Of a DNA stretch of 7,888 nucleotides, positions 1-5,480 are shown piece after piece. Location: the NCBI GenBank assembly GCA_934418055.1, contig CAKRWX010000100.1:1-7888 (forward strand), in the 5' to 3' direction. Under the pieces are notes generated by a model that ran no database searches, had not been told where the DNA came from, and saw only the letters and a program-made list of their open reading frames with translations. Source of the DNA: an uncultured Lachnospiraceae bacterium (lineage in GTDB: Bacteria; Bacillota; Clostridia; Lachnospirales; Lachnospiraceae). The position numbers were made by a program, and so were the translations under genes. The first letter of the stretch is position 1; each line of letters starts with the position of its first letter.

Positions 1-15
1 CGCAACGCAAGAGTT

Positions 16-44
16 ATTATATATGATGGTTCCAATAATGTCAA
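16..44 (-). promoter_or_regulatory. Consensus sigma-A promoter with UP-like A-tracts, firing out of the left edge
   Basis: On the minus strand there is TTGACA (44-39), a 17-base spacer and TATAAT (21-16), all matching the housekeeping consensus. Transcription should begin near position 9, so the product lies outside the window. Upstream of the -35 (about 46-80) the minus strand is a series of A-tracts broken by a few T and C bases, in the position of an UP element that contacts the RNA polymerase alpha subunit. That combination is typical of stable RNA or very highly expressed genes, but the downstream gene cannot be seen. The rest of 1-204 shows no convincing gene or terminator. Confidence 0.75.
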
Positions 45-204
45 CTGTTTTTTTGAATTTTTTTTATTTTTTTATTTTCCGTGAATTTTTGCTCAGAATC
101 TGCATTTTATCACCCAGACTCAAACGGAACATTTATGAAACCTGGCGCATGATTCCTGTCAACCGATTACGCGCAGACCTACTGAATCATTACAAATATT
201 CTTT

Positions 205-690
205 TTACAGATACTTCTGCTGATAATCCATCTTTCCATCAGCATCTACATGGATGATCATATAAGACGGTCTTCGGCCTTCCTGTCTGGGGTAAGACAG
301 ACTGCCAGGGTTTAATACTGTCACTCCATCGATCATATCTAAAAATGGTCTGTGGGTGTGACCATACATGGCAATATCACATCCACGGCTTTTTGCTTCA
401 TCCACCAGGCCCTCTGGTCCCATGGAAACCCCATAGTAATGGCCATGGGTGATAAATGCCTTATGACCTGCGATATCGATCTCCCGCTCCCGGTCCAGCC
501 TGGAGAAAAAGTCATTATTGCCAAGTACCATCTCCATCCGGCACTCTGGGTTAACCCAGTCCGGGATAAACTGCTCGCTGCCTTCCGCATCCCCCAGATG
601 GATCAGCATATCCAGCGGGCATTCCTCTGACAGAACCTGTTTTAAATTATCATCCTTTCTGTGTGTGTCGCTGACAACCAGAATCTTCAT
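205..690 (-). CDS. YfcE/MJ0936-type metallophosphoesterase (paralogue 1)
   Basis: A 161-residue cytoplasmic calcineurin-like phosphoesterase. The metal-binding signature is complete: D8-x-H10 in SDTH, GD at 33-34 in HLGDAEG, GNND at 57-60, HGH at 82-84 and GHTH at 110-113. Family members are di-metal (often Mn) phosphodiesterases or phosphatases with loosely defined natural substrates; E. coli YfcE hydrolyses model phosphodiesters. Length is normal for the family. The ATG is preceded by TAAGGAG, which includes the stop codon of the rdgB-like gene 11 bases upstream, so the two genes are probably translationally coupled. It is last in the five-gene operon. No convincing terminator follows, so transcription may continue toward the left edge. 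Adjacency to rdgB is common in Firmicutes (known from the family; not tested here). A role in nucleotide clean-up is inference only. Confidence 0.93.
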   Translation of the reverse strand: MKILVVSDTHRKDDNLKQVLSEECPLDMLIHLGDAEGSEQFIPDWVNPECRMEMVLGNNDFFSRLDREREIDIAGHKAFITHGHYYGVSMGPEGLVDEAKSRGCDIAMYGHTHRPFLDMIDGVTVLNPGSLSYPRQEGRRPSYMIIHVDADGKMDYQQKYL

Positions 691-701
691 TCTATTTCTC
701 C

Positions 702-1298
702 TTACAGTCTTTCTCTTAATTTGATCTTCATGGCCTCCAGAGCCTTTCCCCTGTGGCTGATCTCATTTTTCTTTTCAATGGGAATTTCAGCGGATGTCAC
801 GCCGTACTCCGGCAGATAAAAAATCGGATCATAACCAAATCCGCCATTGCCTGCAGGCTCATGGGCAATCAGACCCTCCACCGTTCCTTCTGTCACCAGT
901 TCGCTGCCATCCGGCAAAACTGCGGCGATGGCACTGACGAACCGGGCCGTCCGCTCTTCTTCCTTCGCATCTGCCAGACGGTCAATGATGGCCTGGTTCT
1001 TGATCTCGTAGGAAGTATCCTCCCCTAAATACCGGGCGGAATACACCCCAGGCTCTCCGCCTAAATAATCCACCACCAGACCGGAATCATCTGCAAGGAC
1101 GATTCCGCCAGTCTGCTGCCAGACCGCTTTGGCCTTGATCATGGCATTTTCCGCAAATGTGGTTCCATTTTCCTCAATATCCAGGGATACGCCTGCCTCT
1201 TTCATGGACAGGACCGGAAGGCCAAGATCTTTTAAGATCAGCCGCACTTCCCGCATCTTTCCTTCATTTCCCGTTGCAAATACGATTTTCTGTTCCAT
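702..1298 (-). CDS. rdgB: XTP/dITP diphosphatase (RdgB/HAM1 family)
   Basis: A 198-residue non-canonical purine nucleoside triphosphate pyrophosphatase. It converts XTP, ITP and dITP to the monophosphate plus pyrophosphate, keeping deaminated purines out of DNA and RNA. The diagnostic motifs are all present in order: TGNEGK at 9-14 (phosphate-binding), ADDSGL at 69-74 (with the catalytic acidic residues), GVYSARY at 84-90, FGYDPIF at 154-160 (base recognition) and SHRGKAL at 181-187. The length equals that of typical bacterial members. The ATG has an AGGAG SD whose last bases run into the TAA stop of the upstream peptidase gene, 4 bases away. The downstream phosphoesterase starts 11 bases after its own stop. 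This is the most secure functional call in the window. Confidence 0.97.
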   Translation of the reverse strand: MEQKIVFATGNEGKMREVRLILKDLGLPVLSMKEAGVSLDIEENGTTFAENAMIKAKAVWQQTGGIVLADDSGLVVDYLGGEPGVYSARYLGEDTSYEIKNQAIIDRLADAKEEERTARFVSAIAAVLPDGSELVTEGTVEGLIAHEPAGNGGFGYDPIFYLPEYGVTSAEIPIEKKNEISHRGKALEAMKIKLRERL

Positions 1299-1302
1299 TT
1301 GA

Positions 1303-2907
1303 TTATCTCCTGATTGTTGTATATGCCTTCAGGCACAAATTGCACTGATAACTTTCTTCTGCACGCTCCCAGACGGCTCCTCCGGCGCTGATATAGCCTT
1401 CGCCATCGTCAATATCCGCCATGCTGGTGGCGTCATCCGCCCGGTATTCAATAGCCAATGGATGAACGGCCCCTGGAGTTTTCACATAGAGAATGACTGC
1501 AAATCGCTCTCCCGGCTCCAGATCAATCCCCTGGTCCCATTTCACCGTATAATAACCGCTGTAACGGGCCTCTCCTTTTGCCACAAGCTGCCGCTTCTGA
1601 AATCCTTTGTTGTGTTCCAGATCCCTGGCCACATAAATCTCATAGGAAGTGTGTTCTCCGGTGGCGTAAAATCCGGCTCCATGCAGCGTCTCCTGCTCTC
1701 CTGCCTCATAGACATTTGCTCCATAAGCGTCCTCCCGCCCATAGCCCATCTGACCTACCCAGCCGCATAAGTCGCTCTGATAGATTTTCTCCGAATCTTC
1801 TGGCTTTTCCAGCCCTGTATACACCAGATTGGTCTTTCCGATATACTGGTCATAATAAGACACCCAGAAACGGCCTCCATCGCCAAATTCACTGCCCCAG
1901 CTGTTCTGGCACAGAAACGCGCCATCGCCTTCCAGCTCCATCTGGAAATTTTCTCTGGGATAATGGTCATCCCAGCCAATGATCACCACATCATGGTTGG
2001 GAACTTCATCGCCCGCATAACAATAAGCGTACTGATTTTCATTGTAATAGACAGAATGGCTGCTGGAATCCGTCATGGACATGTAAAGAGAACTCTGCAC
2101 GCCTCCATACAGGAAAATGGATTCCTTGATGGCCGTCCGGTCATCGTCCGGAGGCATCTGGATCTCCTGAACATGAAGAGAAGGCTTTAGTCCGTCTGGC
2201 GAATACTGATCCCCATAAGGATCTTCTTCTTCCAGAACCGGTCCCTGCCACGCCAAAAGATAGGCCATAGACATGGTGTACTCCCCGCCTTCTTCCTGTT
2301 CCAGGGCAAAACTATTCTGTAAGGACATATGATCCACCGAATATTCCTGGTCAATCTTTGGAAGCCCGGCAGATTCCAGGGCCGTCAGGGATGCAAATGA
2401 CCAGCAGGTTCCATATTGTCCCTGATTCTTCACCTTCGGTGCCCGTCCTTCTTCCCGGTAATCATACTCCGATGGAAGCATCCGTTTTCTGCGGCTCTCT
2501 GCGGTCTTCACCCCCGGAAACGGGGACTGAAATGTGATCCGGTTCGATCCCATCTTCCAGTCCATCTCATATCCAAATACGTCCGTTATGATTTTCACCG
2601 GAATCAGCAGTCCACTTTTGTTTCTTGCAACTTCATCTATTAACGTCACTTTCGTATCGCCGCCCTGAAGAATCACGGTTCCATCCGGGTAATCCAGCAC
2701 GGAAATTCCAAATATTTCTTTCACATCGTCCGCCTGAAAGTATAATCCCCGGCCATCCCCGGCTGGAAATCCCACCTTCTGTACTTCTCCATCCACCTCT
2801 AACATCAGAGGTCCCGCCACAGGAGTCGTCAGAACTTCCGCCCTGGCATTTCCTGCTCCGATCCACAGGCTAAGGAATAATCCTGCGAATATCACACGGT
2901 TTTTCAA
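1303..2907 (-). CDS. Secreted C1 (papain-family) cysteine peptidase with copper-amine-oxidase-N-like and lectin-like domains
   Basis: A 534-residue exported protease. Residues 1-23 form a signal peptide (K2/R4, hydrophobic core, cleavage after ARA). Residues about 34-128 resemble the copper amine oxidase N-terminal-like fold common in clostridial surface proteins. The papain-type domain runs about 145-365: oxyanion Gln162 and nucleophile Cys168 in NQGQYGTCWSFA, His305 in NHDVVIIGWDD and Asn335 in QNSWG, so the catalytic set is complete. Residues about 375-530 look like the lectin-like domain that follows C1 domains in clostridia (compare C. difficile Cwp84). No cell-wall anchor or binding repeat is visible, so it may be released. 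The start is a TTG overlapping the upstream TGA by 4 bases (2904-2907). It is preferred to the in-frame GTG four codons later because it supplies the positive n-region; the SD is weak, consistent with coupling. The substrate is unknown. Confidence 0.9.
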   Translation of the reverse strand: MKNRVIFAGLFLSLWIGAGNARAEVLTTPVAGPLMLEVDGEVQKVGFPAGDGRGLYFQADDVKEIFGISVLDYPDGTVILQGGDTKVTLIDEVARNKSGLLIPVKIITDVFGYEMDWKMGSNRITFQSPFPGVKTAESRRKRMLPSEYDYREEGRAPKVKNQGQYGTCWSFASLTALESAGLPKIDQEYSVDHMSLQNSFALEQEEGGEYTMSMAYLLAWQGPVLEEEDPYGDQYSPDGLKPSLHVQEIQMPPDDDRTAIKESIFLYGGVQSSLYMSMTDSSSHSVYYNENQYAYCYAGDEVPNHDVVIIGWDDHYPRENFQMELEGDGAFLCQNSWGSEFGDGGRFWVSYYDQYIGKTNLVYTGLEKPEDSEKIYQSDLCGWVGQMGYGREDAYGANVYEAGEQETLHGAGFYATGEHTSYEIYVARDLEHNKGFQKRQLVAKGEARYSGYYTVKWDQGIDLEPGERFAVILYVKTPGAVHPLAIEYRADDATSMADIDDGEGYISAGGAVWERAEESYQCNLCLKAYTTIRR

Positions 2908-4064
2908 TTCTGTTCCCGCCTTCTGGCCGGCGGCTTCGGTCCCATAAACTGATAGAAATAAGTTTTCATCATACCGTTGTAGATCTTACGGTTCTTGTCT
3001 GCTTTTCGTCCTATGTATTTCTCCGCGTCCTCATATGCGGTAATAATATAAGCGGACCAGTCATCCAGCGCCCGGAAACGGTCTCCAATCTCCTTATAAA
3101 GAGCCGGAAGGTTCTCCTTCTCCTCAATTCGCTCGCCATAAGGCGGGTTAGTAATCAGGAAGCCATATTTCTTCGGATGGCTCAAAGCGCTTAAAGGTCT
3201 CTGCTGAAAATGAATCAGATCCGCCACGCCTGCGGATTCCGCATTGGCTCTGGCCGCCTTCACGATATCTCCGTCAATATCATAACCCTGAATATCCACT
3301 TTCACGTCCAGATTCACCAGATCGTTGGCCTCATCCATAGCCTCATACCAGCATTTTCTCGGAACTAAATTTTTCCAGTCCTCGGACAGGAAAGAACGGT
3401 TCATACCCGGTGCCATATTGGCCGCCATCATAGCCGCCTCAATTGGAAATGTACCGCTTCCGCAGAATGGATCCACTAAGATCCGGTCCGGTTTCCACGG
3501 AGTCAGCATAATGAGCGCCGCCGCCAGAGTCTCTGTGATCGGCGCTTTGCTGGTTAACGTACGGTAACCTCTCTTATGAAGGGAATCACCAGAAGTATCG
3601 ATTCCCACCGTCACCTGGTCTTTGTATAAAAATACCCTCAGCGGATAGCTGCTTCCGGTCTCCGGGAACTGGCTGATGCCGTAAGCTGGCTTCATCCGCT
3701 CCACCATGGCTTTTTTCATGATCCGCTGGATATCGGAAGGGCTGAACAATTTGCTCTTAATGGAAGAAGCCTTAGCTACCCAGAACTTGCCGTCCTGCGG
3801 AATGTACTCCTCCCACGGAATGGCCTTGGTTCCCTGGAACAGCTCCTCAAAAGTCTCCGCCCGGAAACTGCCAACTTTTAACAGCACACGCTCTGCCGTT
3901 CTCAAAAATACATTGGCACGGCAGATGGCCTCATCATCCCCAAGGAACGTCACTCTGCCATCTTCCACCAGGGAAATGTCATATCCCAGGTCAATAATCT
4001 CTTTTTTTAATACCGCCTCCATGCCAAAATGACACGGAGCGATCAGTTCAAAATATTTTTTCAC
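2904..4064 (-). CDS. rlmL: THUMP-domain class I SAM-dependent rRNA methyltransferase (RlmL/YpsC type)
   Basis: A 386-residue RNA methyltransferase. The N-terminal ferredoxin-like/THUMP region (about 1-155) binds RNA. The Rossmann catalytic domain (about 165-375) has the SAM-binding motif I DPFCGSGT at 198-205 and the catalytic NPPYGER at 306-312, the N-PP-Y signature of base-amino methylation. E. coli RlmL makes 23S rRNA m2G2445 but is fused to a second methyltransferase (RlmK). This protein has only the RlmL half, as in Bacillus YpsC, so the exact target is inferred. The start is GTG with TAAGGAG upstream; the TAA of that SD is the stop codon of the preceding phosphoesterase gene. The stop overlaps the TTG start of the peptidase gene. 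The C-terminus ends in a basic tail (PPARRREQN). It acts in the cytoplasm on ribosome assembly intermediates. Confidence 0.92.
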   Translation of the reverse strand: MKKYFELIAPCHFGMEAVLKKEIIDLGYDISLVEDGRVTFLGDDEAICRANVFLRTAERVLLKVGSFRAETFEELFQGTKAIPWEEYIPQDGKFWVAKASSIKSKLFSPSDIQRIMKKAMVERMKPAYGISQFPETGSSYPLRVFLYKDQVTVGIDTSGDSLHKRGYRTLTSKAPITETLAAALIMLTPWKPDRILVDPFCGSGTFPIEAAMMAANMAPGMNRSFLSEDWKNLVPRKCWYEAMDEANDLVNLDVKVDIQGYDIDGDIVKAARANAESAGVADLIHFQQRPLSALSHPKKYGFLITNPPYGERIEEKENLPALYKEIGDRFRALDDWSAYIITAYEDAEKYIGRKADKNRKIYNGMMKTYFYQFMGPKPPARRREQN

Positions 4065-4074
4065 AAATAACTCC

Positions 4075-4617
4075 TTACAGTGTAATTTCTTTGATTACAT
4101 TGCCATCAAAATCATAGATGGTAAATACATTGCCATCCAGCATTCCATAGGTGTTTGGATTGCCGCCCTTTGCTAAGGAAGTAGAACCTGGATTTAACAG
4201 GAATTTATCCCCCATCGGCTCTGCCTTCAAAAGATGGGTGTGGCCGTGGATCAGAATGTCTCCAGCCTGCATGGGCGGAAGGGCATCTGCATTATGGATA
4301 TGTCCGTGGGTGGCATAAAATGTCTTGCCGTTTAACTCTAACAGGGCATAATCTGCCATGATCGGGAATTCCAGCACCATCTGGTCTACTTCCGCGTCAC
4401 AGTTTCCTCTGACTGCGTAGATCCGGTCTTTGTATTCATTTAACATGGCGATCACCTGCTTTGGCGCGTAATCCTTCGGAAGATCATTTCTCGGTCCGTG
4501 ATACAGAAGATCTCCCAGTAAGATCAGGCGTTTGGCACCGGAGGCCTCGAACACCTCCAGCGTCTTTTTGCAGTAGTAAGCAGAGCCATGGATATCTGAC
4601 GCAAACATATATTTCAT
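4075..4617 (-). CDS. yfcE: YfcE-type phosphodiesterase (paralogue 2)
   Basis: A 180-residue cytoplasmic metallophosphoesterase close in length to E. coli YfcE. Signature residues: D8-x-H10 in SDIHG, GD at 35-36, GNCD at 71-74, THGH at 103-106 and GHTH at 125-128, followed by LNPGS. These are the metal ligands of the calcineurin-like fold. The reading frame is open upstream to an ATG at 4638, but that ATG lies upstream of the AGGAGG SD (about 9 bases before 4617). The ATG at 4617 also gives the usual MKYMFASDIHG start, so it is chosen. This is the first gene of the five-gene operon. Its stop TAA is inside the SD of the methyltransferase gene. The sequence is clearly different from the shorter paralogue ending the operon, so the pair is probably not a recent duplication. 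The natural substrate is unknown. Confidence 0.93.
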   Translation of the reverse strand: MKYMFASDIHGSAYYCKKTLEVFEASGAKRLILLGDLLYHGPRNDLPKDYAPKQVIAMLNEYKDRIYAVRGNCDAEVDQMVLEFPIMADYALLELNGKTFYATHGHIHNADALPPMQAGDILIHGHTHLLKAEPMGDKFLLNPGSTSLAKGGNPNTYGMLDGNVFTIYDFDGNVIKEITL

Positions 4618-4661
4618 AATTGGATTCCTCCTGGGCATACGAATTCTATTTTATCCCTTAT

Positions 4662-4691
4662 ATTCTAAGGCTATCAGCCTGTATCTGTCAA
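4662..4691 (-). promoter_or_regulatory. Promoter of the five-gene operon, with an inverted repeat in the spacer
   Basis: The minus strand reads TTGACA (4691-4686), an 18-base spacer and TAGAAT (4667-4662, five of six consensus). Transcription would start near 4655, leaving a leader of about 38 nt. The -35 overlaps the TGA stop of the rhodanese gene. Within the spacer is a perfect 5-bp inverted repeat, AGGCT-ATC-AGCCT on the plus strand (4668-4680), which could be an operator or chance. No terminator separates the rhodanese gene from this promoter, so some read-through is likely. Confidence 0.7.
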
Positions 4692-4996
4692 TGAGAAACC
4701 AGATGATTTCCCCGGTAAGCCATTAGTCCACCTGCCGCGTTCACCGCCCGAAAGCCCGCTTCCGACAGCGTTCTGCATGCCATAAGACTGCTGCTTCCCC
4801 TCTGGCAATAACAGACAATCATCCGGTCTCTGGGAAATGTTCCCATCTGTGCTTCCAATTCCTCCAGTGGCACCGATACCGCCCCCTGCAGATGCCCTTC
4901 TTCATAGCTTTCCCGGTCCCTGACGTCGATCAGATACATGGGCATGTTCCTCTGAATCCACCATTCCACCTGACGCATACTTACAGTCTGACACAT
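4688..4996 (-). CDS. Small single-domain rhodanese-like protein
   Basis: A 102-residue rhodanese domain and nothing else. It has the IDVRDRESYEEGHLQGA motif near residues 23-39 and the active-site loop CQRGSSS with the persulfide-forming Cys64, followed by GFRAVNAAGGLMAYRG. Single-domain rhodaneses carry sulfane sulfur (thiosulfate or polysulfide to thiols); the partner here is unknown. A second cysteine, Cys62, sits two residues before the catalytic one. The frame is open upstream to 5347, but that stretch crosses a terminator and is the shadow of the 56-residue gene, encoding an implausible Arg/Thr-rich run. The ATG at 4996 matches the normal N-terminus and has an AGGGG-like SD about 8 bases upstream; an ATG at 4978 is a weaker alternative. 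It lies between its upstream terminator and the operon promoter. Confidence 0.87.
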   Translation of the reverse strand: MCQTVSMRQVEWWIQRNMPMYLIDVRDRESYEEGHLQGAVSVPLEELEAQMGTFPRDRMIVCYCQRGSSSLMACRTLSEAGFRAVNAAGGLMAYRGNHLVSH

Positions 4997-5023
4997 ACCG
5001 CCATCCCCTGTCCTTCTTGTCTT

Positions 5024-5032
5024 ACTATACCA
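5024..5032 (-). promoter_or_regulatory. Possible extended -10 promoter for the rhodanese gene
   Basis: The minus strand has TGG directly followed by TATAGT, an extended -10 element, just past the T-tract of the upstream terminator. No recognisable -35 lies 16-18 bases upstream, since that position is inside the terminator stem. Transcription would start near 5017, about 20 bases before the ATG. This is a weak but sensible call because the gene needs a promoter after the terminator. Confidence 0.35.
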
Positions 5033-5037
5033 TATGT

Positions 5038-5073
5038 AAAAAGCCCGCTTCCTGTCCATCACAGGAAACGGGC
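5038..5073 (-). terminator. Rho-independent terminator after the 56-residue gene
   Basis: Arms GCCCG + TTCCTGT (5043-5047, 5049-5055) pair with ACAGGAA + CGGGC (5061-5067, 5069-5073), with one internal mismatch and a 5-base loop. On the minus strand the stem is followed by TTTTT. It begins 11 bases after the stop of the small gene. Confidence 0.88.
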
Positions 5074-5084
5074 CCGCCACACAA

Positions 5085-5255
5085 TTAGTAATTGTTGTTC
5101 TGGCTGCTGTTCTCACTCTTGTTGTCTGTCTTGTTCTGATAGTTATTCTGGCTCTTATTCTGGGAGCTGTTCTGACTGCGGTTCTGGCTCTTGTTGTCAC
5201 ATTTGTTTTTGGAATTTCTGGTCTCATCCATATCATTACTGTAATTCTTTGCCAT
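5085..5255 (-). CDS. 56-residue Ser/Asn/Gln-rich tandem tetrapeptide-repeat protein
   Basis: A short gene supported by an AGGAGG SD 10 bases before the ATG, a clean TAA and a strong terminator just after it. The protein starts MAKNYSNDMDETRN. From residue 15 it is ten consecutive tetrapeptides of the form [S/T/Y/C]-[Q/D/E/K]-N-x (SKNK, CDNK, four SQN-types, YQNK, TDNK, SENS, SQNN), with Asn at the third position every time. One Cys (19). There is no signal peptide or membrane segment, and no hydrophobic core, so it is probably disordered. I do not recognise a named family. Similar small N/Q/S-rich proteins occur in clostridia, and composition loosely recalls gamma-type small acid-soluble spore proteins, but no homology is claimed. 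Synonymous codons vary between repeats, suggesting the protein pattern is maintained. Function unknown. Confidence 0.8.
   Translation of the reverse strand: MAKNYSNDMDETRNSKNKCDNKSQNRSQNSSQNKSQNNYQNKTDNKSENSSQNNNY
5094..5213 (-). repeat. Ten tandem 12-bp units encoding xxNx tetrapeptides
   Basis: Residues 15-54 of the small gene are encoded by ten 12-bp units with consensus AGC-CAG-AAC-NNN. The central units match best; outer ones keep only the Asn codon (AAC or AAT) and a polar codon before it. Read one frame off, the repeat gives a spurious Arg/Thr-rich peptide. Confidence 0.85.
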
Positions 5256-5308
5256 AATAGCGTTACCTCCTGAAAATGTAATTTTTTTAGGTACAAAGCT
5301 ATTATGGC
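5251..5308 (-). promoter_or_regulatory. Predicted translation-sequestering hairpin over the SD and start codon
   Basis: In the mRNA of the 56-residue gene, GCCAUAAUAGC (5308-5298) pairs perfectly over 11 bp with GCUAUUAUGGC (5261-5251), which contains the AUG start (5255-5253). Inside, UACCU (5293-5289) can pair with AGGUA (5268-5264), which includes half of the AGGAGG SD (5271-5266). The loop is about 20 nt. An alternative small hairpin, AAAGC/GCUUU (5311-5307 with 5299-5295), uses the upstream arm itself and would free the SD, so the two structures exclude each other. This is pairing read by eye; no folding energy was computed. No known riboswitch aptamer is recognised in the leader. Confidence 0.55.
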
Positions 5309-5334
5309 TTTTTTCAGCTTCTTTATACTTCTAT

Positions 5335-5363
5335 TTGATTTTTTCACCGAAATATATTATAAT
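5335..5363 (+). promoter_or_regulatory. Plus-strand promoter of the candidate small RNA
   Basis: TTGATT (5335-5340), a 17-base spacer and a perfect TATAAT (5358-5363). The predicted start, seven bases past the -10, is G5370, exactly where a self-pairing sequence begins. Because ATTATAAT is a palindrome, a minus-strand TATAAT also exists at 5361-5356, but it has no acceptable -35, so the plus-strand reading is better supported. The promoter of the divergent 56-residue gene is not clear. Confidence 0.5.
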
Positions 5364-5369
5364 GGGTTT

Positions 5370-5464
5370 GGAGTATGGGCCTCCCTTAAGCCCAACAAAT
5401 CCTTACACAAGATTGATACTCCCCTCAAGCGAAAAAGCCTGGCAGCTCCCCTGCCAGGCTTTTT
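5370..5464 (+). ncRNA. Candidate intergenic small regulatory RNA (about 95 nt)
   Basis: The predicted transcript starts at G5370 after a TTGATT-17-TATAAT promoter and ends at a strong terminator. Its 5' end GGAGTAT (5370-5376) pairs with ATACTCC (5416-5422), enclosing a second hairpin GGGC/GCCC (5377-5380 with 5390-5393). That hairpin's 9-nt loop is CTCCCTTAA. A 22-nt A/C-rich stretch follows as single strand, then the terminator hairpin with loop CTCCC. UCCC therefore appears three times (loop, 5420-5423, terminator loop), as in Staphylococcus Rsa-type sRNAs, where C-rich loops pair with SD sequences of target mRNAs. There is no credible ORF. I do not recognise an Rfam family: it is too short and lacks the signatures of 6S, SRP RNA or tmRNA. 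Existence is inference from promoter, structure and terminator alignment. Confidence 0.42.
5432..5464. terminator. Bidirectional Rho-independent terminator
   Basis: A perfect 14-bp stem: AAAAAGCCTGGCAG (5432-5445) with CTGCCAGGCTTTTT (5451-5464) and a CTCCC loop. Both strands end in a T-tract, so it can stop the NlpC/P60 transcript from the right (70 bases past its stop codon) and the candidate small RNA from the left. Confidence 0.93.
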
Positions 5465-5480
5465 CTATGTTGCCATGCAT

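Noticed and set aside
134..162. Second outward promoter using TTGACA at 162-157
   Set aside because: The -10 position at 17 bases reads TTCATA, a poor match, and shifting the spacing does not help.
145..174. Imperfect stem after the last operon gene as a terminator
   Set aside because: GCGCATGAT/ATTACGCGC has a mismatch and a wobble and is not followed by a T-tract on the minus strand.
23..223. Plus-strand Phe/Tyr-rich 66-residue ORF
   Set aside because: It is the translation of the T-tracts that form the UP-like element on the other strand, with no SD.
352..724. Plus-strand ORFs under the last phosphoesterase gene
   Set aside because: They are antisense shadows of a gene with complete family motifs; the same holds for plus-strand ORFs across 753-4032 and 6671-7018.
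4618..4638. N-terminal extension MPRRNPI of the first operon phosphoesterase
   Set aside because: Its ATG is upstream of the AGGAGG that serves 4617, and the extra residues precede the conserved first beta strand.
4997..5347. A 219-residue reading that extends the rhodanese upstream to 5347
   Set aside because: The extension crosses a strong terminator (5038-5073), lacks an SD at its start and encodes an Arg/Thr-rich run that is the off-frame shadow of the tetrapeptide-repeat gene.
5352..5361. Minus-strand TATAAT as the promoter of the 56-residue gene
   Set aside because: It exists only because ATTATAAT is palindromic; there is no acceptable -35 at 16-18 bases. Sporulation-type elements were considered (CATTATA resembles a sigma-G -10), but no matching -35 is present.
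5256..5431. Known riboswitch or 6S/SRP RNA in the gap
   Set aside because: No recognised aptamer core (SAM, TPP, fluoride, preQ1, c-di-GMP, guanidine) and the predicted RNA is too short and differently folded for 6S or SRP RNA.
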